From CAYJEO01 sp964369355 (GTDB lineage Bacteria > Bacillota_I > Bacilli_A > RF39 > UBA660), in assembly GCA_964369355.1 (NCBI GenBank), contig CAYJEO010000029.1:1-10470 (forward strand): a stretch of DNA of 10,470 bases, read 5' to 3'. Positions 6,885 to 10,470 of the stretch are shown here, in pieces (the first letter of the stretch is position 1; the number at the start of each line of letters is the position of its first letter). A program made the translations under genes and the position numbers. Below the pieces are notes generated by a model that had not been told where the DNA came from, did no database searches, and saw nothing but the letters and a program-made list of their open reading frames with translations.

Positions 6885-8267
6885 ATGAATTTTAAAGAAT
6901 TAAATTTATCAAAAAAAATAATATCAGCAATAGAAAAAATAGGGTACGAAAATGCTACACCTATACAAGAGATGGCAATACCTAAAATATTAACAGGGAA
7001 AGATGTAATAGGTATAGCACAAACAGGTACAGGAAAAACTGCAGCGTTTTCATTACCTACTATTAATAAATTAATTGAAAAAGGTGAAACGGATAAAAAA
7101 ATAAAAGTACTTATCTTAACTCCAACACGTGAATTAGCTATCCAAATAAGAGATAATATTCGTTTATATACAGAAAATGTAGATTATAAATGTAGTGTTA
7201 TTTTAGGTGGAGTTAATCAAAAATCTCAAGAAGTAGTTTTAAAAAAAGGTGTTGAAATTGTAGTAGCAACTCCAGGTAGATTATTAGATTTAATTAACCA
7301 AGGGAAAGCTAAAGTGGATAATGTTCATACTTTAATATTAGATGAAGCTGATACTATGTTAGATATGGGATTTATAAGAGATATAAGAAACATTATTAGT
7401 AAAACTCCTAAGACTAGACAAACTTTATTATTTTCAGCAACTATGCCTGATGCTGTTAAACAATTAGCAACAGATTTTATGATAAGTCCTTTAGTTGTTA
7501 AAACAAATGTAGAAGAAGTAACAGCAGATAAAATTAAACAAGAATTATATTTTATAGATAAAGGTAATAAAATTAACTTATTATTAGAATTATTAGATGC
7601 TAAAGATAAACCAACAACATTAATTTTTACTAGAACTAAACATGGTGCTAATAAATTAGAAAAACAATTAAATGAATTTGGAATTAAATCAAGTGTTATT
7701 CATGGTAATAAAACGCAATCTAATAGAGTTAAAGCTTTAAATGATTTTAAATTAGGTAAGGTAAGAATTATGATAGCAACTGATATTGCTGCACGTGGTA
7801 TTGATATTGCAGATTTAAGTTTAGTTATAAATTATGATATGCCTGAAAAACCTGAATTATATGTTCATAGAATTGGTAGAACTGCAAGAGCAGGTAAGAG
7901 TGGTAAATCTATTTCTTTATGCTCAAGCGCTGAAACTAATTTATTAAAATCGGTAGAAAAATTAATCAAAATGAAAATACCTGTTTTTGAAAGTAAATAT
8001 GAAATGGTATTAAATGAAAAAGAAGAAGTTAGATTAACTAGATCAAAGGGTGGTTTAAAATCAAAACCTACTAGAAGCACTAATTTTAAAGAAGATACTA
8101 AACCTTCTTCAAAAAGGGATTCAAGAGGACCNNNNNNNNNNNNNNNNNNNNNNNNNNNNNNNNNNNNNNNNNNNNNNNNNNNNNNNNNNNNNNNNNNNNN
8201 NNNNNNNNNNNNNNNNNNNNNNNNNNNNNNNAATTCTTATTCAAAAACGAATAGAAGAGGAAGATAA
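6885..8267 (+). CDS. rhlE: DEAD-box RNA helicase, RhlE type, interrupted by an assembly gap
   Basis: ATP-dependent RNA helicase that remodels RNA in ribosome assembly or mRNA decay. All helicase motifs are present: Q motif around GYENATPIQ (20-28), Walker A AQTGTGKT (45-52), PTRELA (80-85), TPGR (129-132), DEAD (153-156), SAT (184-186), ATDIAARGID (298-307) and HRIGRTARAG (328-337). The last has Ala where Gly is commoner, a variant known in other DEAD-box proteins. IFTRTKHGAN (247-256) and IHGNKTQ (272-278) closely match E. coli RhlE, so I prefer RhlE over CshA. The core ends near 370; a basic Lys/Arg/Ser tail follows and is broken by 100 N at 8132-8231. The bases after the gap continue in frame to a basic NRRGR end and TAA, but true tail length and frame continuity are unknown. 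It is a single-gene unit with its own promoter and terminator. Confidence 0.95.
   Translation: MNFKELNLSKKIISAIEKIGYENATPIQEMAIPKILTGKDVIGIAQTGTGKTAAFSLPTINKLIEKGETDKKIKVLILTPTRELAIQIRDNIRLYTENVDYKCSVILGGVNQKSQEVVLKKGVEIVVATPGRLLDLINQGKAKVDNVHTLILDEADTMLDMGFIRDIRNIISKTPKTRQTLLFSATMPDAVKQLATDFMISPLVVKTNVEEVTADKIKQELYFIDKGNKINLLLELLDAKDKPTTLIFTRTKHGANKLEKQLNEFGIKSSVIHGNKTQSNRVKALNDFKLGKVRIMIATDIAARGIDIADLSLVINYDMPEKPELYVHRIGRTARAGKSGKSISLCSSAETNLLKSVEKLIKMKIPVFESKYEMVLNEKEEVRLTRSKGGLKSKPTRSTNFKEDTKPSSKRDSRGXXXXXXXXXXXXXXXXXXXXXXXXXXXXXXXXXXNSYSKTNRRGR
8132..8231. other. Assembly gap of 100 N
   Basis: Exactly 100 N, a common placeholder for a gap of unknown or estimated size, lies in the basic tail of the helicase. 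Tails of this family are often repetitive (RGG or similar), which could explain failed assembly. Confidence 0.95.
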
Positions 8268-8292
8268 ACAAAACTTAGGTTTTGTTTTTTTT
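8266..8292 (+). terminator. Intrinsic terminator of the helicase gene
   Basis: A 9-bp AT-rich stem (8266-8274 with 8279-8287, loop TTAG, with C-G pairs at both ends of the AAAA run) leads into T8 (8285-8292). Confidence 0.75.
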
Positions 8293-8299
8293 ATACCAC

Positions 8300-8328
8300 T
8301 TGACATATTATACTATGTATTGTATAGT
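8300..8328 (+). promoter_or_regulatory. Near-consensus promoter of the padR operon
   Basis: A perfect TTGACA (8300-8305) and TATAGT (8323-8328) are separated by 17 bases. This is the strongest promoter in the window by consensus, which fits a promoter normally held down by a repressor. Confidence 0.8.
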
Positions 8329-8332
8329 ATAA
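8308..8332. promoter_or_regulatory. Inverted repeat, probable PadR operator
   Basis: Two perfect 9-base arms, TTATACTAT (8308-8316) and ATAGTATAA (8324-8332), flank a 7-base centre. The element covers the promoter spacer and the -10, so bound protein would block RNA polymerase. Dyad operators at their own promoters are usual for PadR-family repressors; the first gene of the operon is such a protein. Confidence 0.7.
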
Positions 8333-8334
8333 AC

Positions 8335-8342
8335 AGGTGAGG
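8335..8342 (+). promoter_or_regulatory. Ribosome binding site deciding the padR start
   Basis: AGGTGAGG is suitably placed for the ATG at 8346. A GTG at 8337 in the same frame lies inside this site and would have no ribosome binding site of its own, so it was not used. Confidence 0.65.
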
Positions 8343-8345
8343 AAA

Positions 8346-8660
8346 ATGGACATACAATTAAAAAAAGGTTTATTGGAATTATGTGTACTTAGATCTTTAG
8401 TTGAAAATGATTCATATGGATATCAGATTATTAAAGATATTAGTGATGTATTAGAAATTAAAGAATCTACTTTATATCCTATTTTAAAGAGATTAGAAGT
8501 AGGGAAGTATTTAGTTTCATATTCTATGGAACATAATTCAAGATTAAGAAAATATTATAAAATTACACCATTGGGTAAAAAAAGAATTGCTGATTTTACT
8601 TTAGAATGGGAAAATGTGTCAAGAGTGTATGAGTATATTAAGGATGGTATTTATGAATAA
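8346..8660 (+). CDS. PadR family transcriptional regulator
   Basis: A 104-residue DNA-binding protein of the short PadR subfamily: an N-terminal winged helix-turn-helix and one C-terminal helix for dimerisation. Family landmarks are LKKGLLELCVLRSL (5-18), DSYGYQIIKDI (22-32), the recognition helix with STLYPILKRLE (about 41-51), and RKYYKITPLGKKRI (69-82). The start at 8346 gives MDIQLKKG, the usual PadR beginning. Its stop overlaps the start of the DUF1700 gene by 8 bases, so the two are translationally coupled. Such PadR/DUF1700 pairs are common in Bacillota, where the regulator is thought to repress its own operon, often in response to membrane or envelope stress. The inverted repeat over the promoter supports autoregulation. 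The ligand cannot be deduced. Confidence 0.93.
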   Translation: MDIQLKKGLLELCVLRSLVENDSYGYQIIKDISDVLEIKESTLYPILKRLEVGKYLVSYSMEHNSRLRKYYKITPLGKKRIADFTLEWENVSRVYEYIKDGIYE

Positions 8661-9240
8661 GAAAAAATTTATTAACGAATTAGAAAGTAGATTAACTCAT
8701 TTAGATAAAAATGAATTAGATACAGTTATTAATTATTATAGTGAGTTAATTGATGATAAGTTAGAAGATAATATTACAGAAGTAAAAGCTGTTAAAAGTT
8801 TAGGTAATATTGATGATATTATAAATGAAATCAATGCAGAAAGAATTATAGAAGAAAAACCTAGTGTTTCCTTTGAAGTTTCTAAAGAGAAAAAAGATAA
8901 AAACTTATTTTTAATTTTATTAGTAATATGTACTTTTCCTATATGGATAACTATTTTATCTTTATTGTTTGGATTATTTATTACAATTATTACTGTAGTT
9001 GGAAGTTTATATTTAGTGGTTTTTTCATTGTTGTTTTCAGCTATTATAATATTTGTTTCATCTTTTGTGTTTTTATTTAGTTTTCCACTTACATCCCTTT
9101 TTACAATAGGTACCTCTTTATGGTTAGCAGGATTATCCATTTTAAGTTTTAATTTAATGAATGTATTAACTAAATATACATTTGATTTTATTAAAAAAGT
9201 ATTTAATTTTATTAAAGTTAAATTTAAGGAGGTATTTTAA
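8653..9240 (+). CDS. DUF1700 (HAAS-type) membrane protein
   Basis: A 195-residue protein. The N-terminal 65 residues form the helical domain typical of DUF1700/HAAS proteins: MNKKKFINELESRL, then the Asp/Glu-rich YYSELIDDKLED (29-40) and KSLGNIDDIINEI (48-60). A charged linker follows, then a long hydrophobic region (about 84-170) with three or four membrane segments, then a basic amphipathic end. These proteins sit next to PadR regulators and are taken to relay an envelope signal; no enzymatic activity is known. The ATG at 8653 is used, with AGGATGG upstream inside padR; an in-frame ATG at 8614 would add 13 atypical residues and a long overlap. The last base of the stop is the first base of the next start. 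Confidence 0.88.
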   Translation: MNKKKFINELESRLTHLDKNELDTVINYYSELIDDKLEDNITEVKAVKSLGNIDDIINEINAERIIEEKPSVSFEVSKEKKDKNLFLILLVICTFPIWITILSLLFGLFITIITVVGSLYLVVFSLLFSAIIIFVSSFVFLFSFPLTSLFTIGTSLWLAGLSILSFNLMNVLTKYTFDFIKKVFNFIKVKFKEVF

Positions 9241-10013
9241 TGAAAAATAAATTAGGTTTTTTATTAATAATAATAGGTAGTATTATTTGTTTAATAGCTA
9301 CTTTAATTGTGGGTTTTGATTTTGAAAAATTATCAAGTGGAAATATTATTAAAGAAAGTTTTGAATTTGAAAATAAAAATCAAGACATAAATATTGAAAA
9401 TGAATTTGCACAAATCAATATAATTACTCATAATTTAGATAATATTATTGTTGATTTAGAATATTTAGATAGACAAAATATTGATGTTGAAAATGATATT
9501 TATTTAAATATAGATGCATATAAAAGTTACTCTTGGTTTTCTTTTGGAATTAATTTTTTAACTCCTACTATCAATATATATGTGCCAAAAGATTATAACG
9601 GTAATTTAAATATTAATTCTAATGTTGGTGTTATATCAATTAAAAATTTAAATATACCTAAGTTAACTATTGAAAATGATGTTAGTACTGTAAGCATTAA
9701 TGATGTAACTACTTCTTATTTAAATATAAAAAGTGATGTAGGTGGTATTATAATGGAGGATGTAGTAAGCACTGAAGTTAGTGTGATTACAAATGTAGGC
9801 AGTATTGAATTTGCATCTCTTAGTAGTGATGATATATATATTAAAACAGAAGTTGGAAATATAGTTGGAAGTATTTCAGGAAATACTAATGATTTTACTA
9901 AAATTATTAACACAGCTATAGGTGAATCAAACATTTCTTCGTCAATTGAAGGAGATAAATATCTAGAAATAAATAGTGAAATAGGTAGTGTAAATATCGA
10001 TTTTACGAATTAA
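9240..10013 (+). CDS. DUF4097 beta-repeat membrane-anchored protein
   Basis: A 257-residue protein with one N-terminal membrane segment (6-25) and no clear signal-peptidase site, so probably anchored with the rest outside. From residue 45 it is almost all short beta strands rich in Asn, Ile, Val and Ser. From 123 a repeat is visible: strand, then Asn/Asp/Glu-Val-Gly turn, then strand, with turns at 128, 147, 166, 185, 204, 226 and 247, a period of 19 residues for the first five. This matches the DUF4097 (adhesin-like, DUF4098-related) beta-helix family. Function is unknown; the family recurs behind PadR/DUF1700 genes and is linked with envelope stress or surface roles. AAGGAGG at 9226-9232, seven bases before the ATG, is the strongest ribosome binding site in the operon. 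The start overlaps the previous stop by one base. Confidence 0.88.
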   Translation: MKNKLGFLLIIIGSIICLIATLIVGFDFEKLSSGNIIKESFEFENKNQDINIENEFAQINIITHNLDNIIVDLEYLDRQNIDVENDIYLNIDAYKSYSWFSFGINFLTPTINIYVPKDYNGNLNINSNVGVISIKNLNIPKLTIENDVSTVSINDVTTSYLNIKSDVGGIIMEDVVSTEVSVITNVGSIEFASLSSDDIYIKTEVGNIVGSISGNTNDFTKIINTAIGESNISSSIEGDKYLEINSEIGSVNIDFTN

Positions 10014-10041
10014 AAAAAGGCTTTTATAAGCCTTTTATTTT
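10012..10041. terminator. Bidirectional terminator between DUF4097 and the PH-like gene
   Basis: A 9-bp stem AAAAGGCTT/AAGCCTTTT (10015-10023 with 10028-10036, loop TTAT) is flanked by A on the left and T on the right, so it can end transcription from both sides. The TAA of the - strand gene lies at its right edge. Confidence 0.85.
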
Positions 10042-10394
10042 TGTTTTTCTTCAATGAATTTAATCCAGTTTTCTCTTTTCATTAAACTTATTTTATCAGT
10101 AACGATTTTATCTTCTTTTTTATAAGTTATTTTTAAAGCTATTGGTAAGAAAAATTGTCTACTTCTTTCCATTTTAATAATATCTTTATATTCAATCATT
10201 ATGTTTCTAAAACCTCTTGTATGAATTATTTTTTTATCTGTAAAATAACCATATCCTCTAGACCATGTTCCAAATGAACCAAATACTGGGCTGATGTAAT
10301 TCATTTCAAATGCATCAACTAATAATTCATTTTCTTCTATTAAATTATTTTTTAATAACGATTTTTCTAATTTTAATTTTTTTTGTTCTTTCAT
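10035..10394 (-). CDS. Small PH-like domain protein
   Basis: A 119-residue cytoplasmic protein with no signal peptide or membrane segment. A charged helical start (1-25) is followed by strands resembling a bacterial PH or GRAM fold: ELLVDAFEMNYI (23-34), YGYFTDKKIIHTRGF (48-62), MIEYKDIIKMERSR (66-79), LPIALKITYKKEDKI (83-97), and a C-terminal helix with ENWIKFIEEKQK (108-119). The pattern of a turn strand YFTDKKII followed by a strand ending in YKDI is typical of bacterial PH domains, which mediate binding rather than catalysis. The specific partner is unknown. AAGGAG (10403-10408) lies eight bases before the ATG. The gene has its own promoter and points towards the PadR operon, sharing its terminator; a functional link is not shown by the sequence. 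Confidence 0.72.
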   Translation of the reverse strand: MKEQKKLKLEKSLLKNNLIEENELLVDAFEMNYISPVFGSFGTWSRGYGYFTDKKIIHTRGFRNIMIEYKDIIKMERSRQFFLPIALKITYKKEDKIVTDKISLMKRENWIKFIEEKQK

Positions 10395-10418
10395 GTTTAA
10401 TTCTCCTTGTCCTAAGTA

Positions 10419-10447
10419 ATTTTATATTAGTTTTTTTATTAAGTCAA
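10419..10447 (-). promoter_or_regulatory. Promoter of the PH-like gene
   Basis: On the - strand, TTGACT (10442-10447) and TAAAAT (10419-10424) are 17 bases apart, each one base from consensus. The -35 lies in a short palindrome, AAGTC-AA-GACTT (10441-10452). Confidence 0.65.
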
Positions 10448-10470
10448 GACTTTACTTTTTAATATTATAA

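Noticed and set aside
8614..8652. Upstream ATG extending the DUF1700 protein
   Set aside because: It lies inside padR in another frame, adds residues not seen in the family, and the ATG at 8653 has a ribosome binding site and begins exactly like DUF1700 proteins.

Overview
The window is AT-rich throughout, with short intergenic gaps, strong AGGAGG-type ribosome binding sites and T-tailed hairpin terminators. This is the pattern of a low-GC Gram-positive bacterium (Bacillota). The surface-protein N-terminus of the form SIGYSALNTNLTISG, the PadR/DUF1700/DUF4097 cassette and the DUF2207 protein suggest an uncultured, host-associated member of the class Bacilli (RF39- or Erysipelotrichales-like). 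That placement is inference. Ten of the eleven genes end in TAA and one in TAG; none ends in TGA. Tryptophan is written TGG, so nothing shows a mycoplasma-type code. A run of exactly 100 N marks an assembly join.

Left part (1-4317, + strand): the 3' three quarters of a glycolytic glyceraldehyde-3-phosphate dehydrogenase ends at a hairpin terminator. A tight run follows: 3-methyladenine DNA glycosylase I (tag), a DUF362 protein with two 4Fe-4S clusters, and a DUF2207 membrane protein with a glycine-rich tail. They are 22 and 3 bases apart and probably form one transcript, closed by a bidirectional terminator.

Middle (4316-6825): a large secreted or membrane-anchored surface protein on the - strand has a C-terminal domain resembling the formylglycine-generating-enzyme/C-type-lectin fold. 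It is transcribed divergently from a helical cytoplasmic protein of unknown function. The 126-base region between them holds two opposed promoters and two 17-base direct repeats spaced 30 bases apart, one touching each promoter. This is the least explained part of the window.

Right part (6826-10470): a RhlE-type DEAD-box RNA helicase with its own extended -10 promoter is interrupted by the N gap in its basic tail. Next comes a three-gene overlapping operon: a PadR regulator, a DUF1700 (HAAS) membrane protein and a DUF4097 beta-repeat protein. It is driven by a near-consensus promoter with an inverted repeat across the spacer and -10, most simply read as PadR autoregulation. A small PH-like protein lies convergent to it on the - strand, sharing a bidirectional terminator.

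No tRNA, rRNA, CRISPR array, insertion sequence or phage module was seen. No gene-free stretch exceeds 300 bases.
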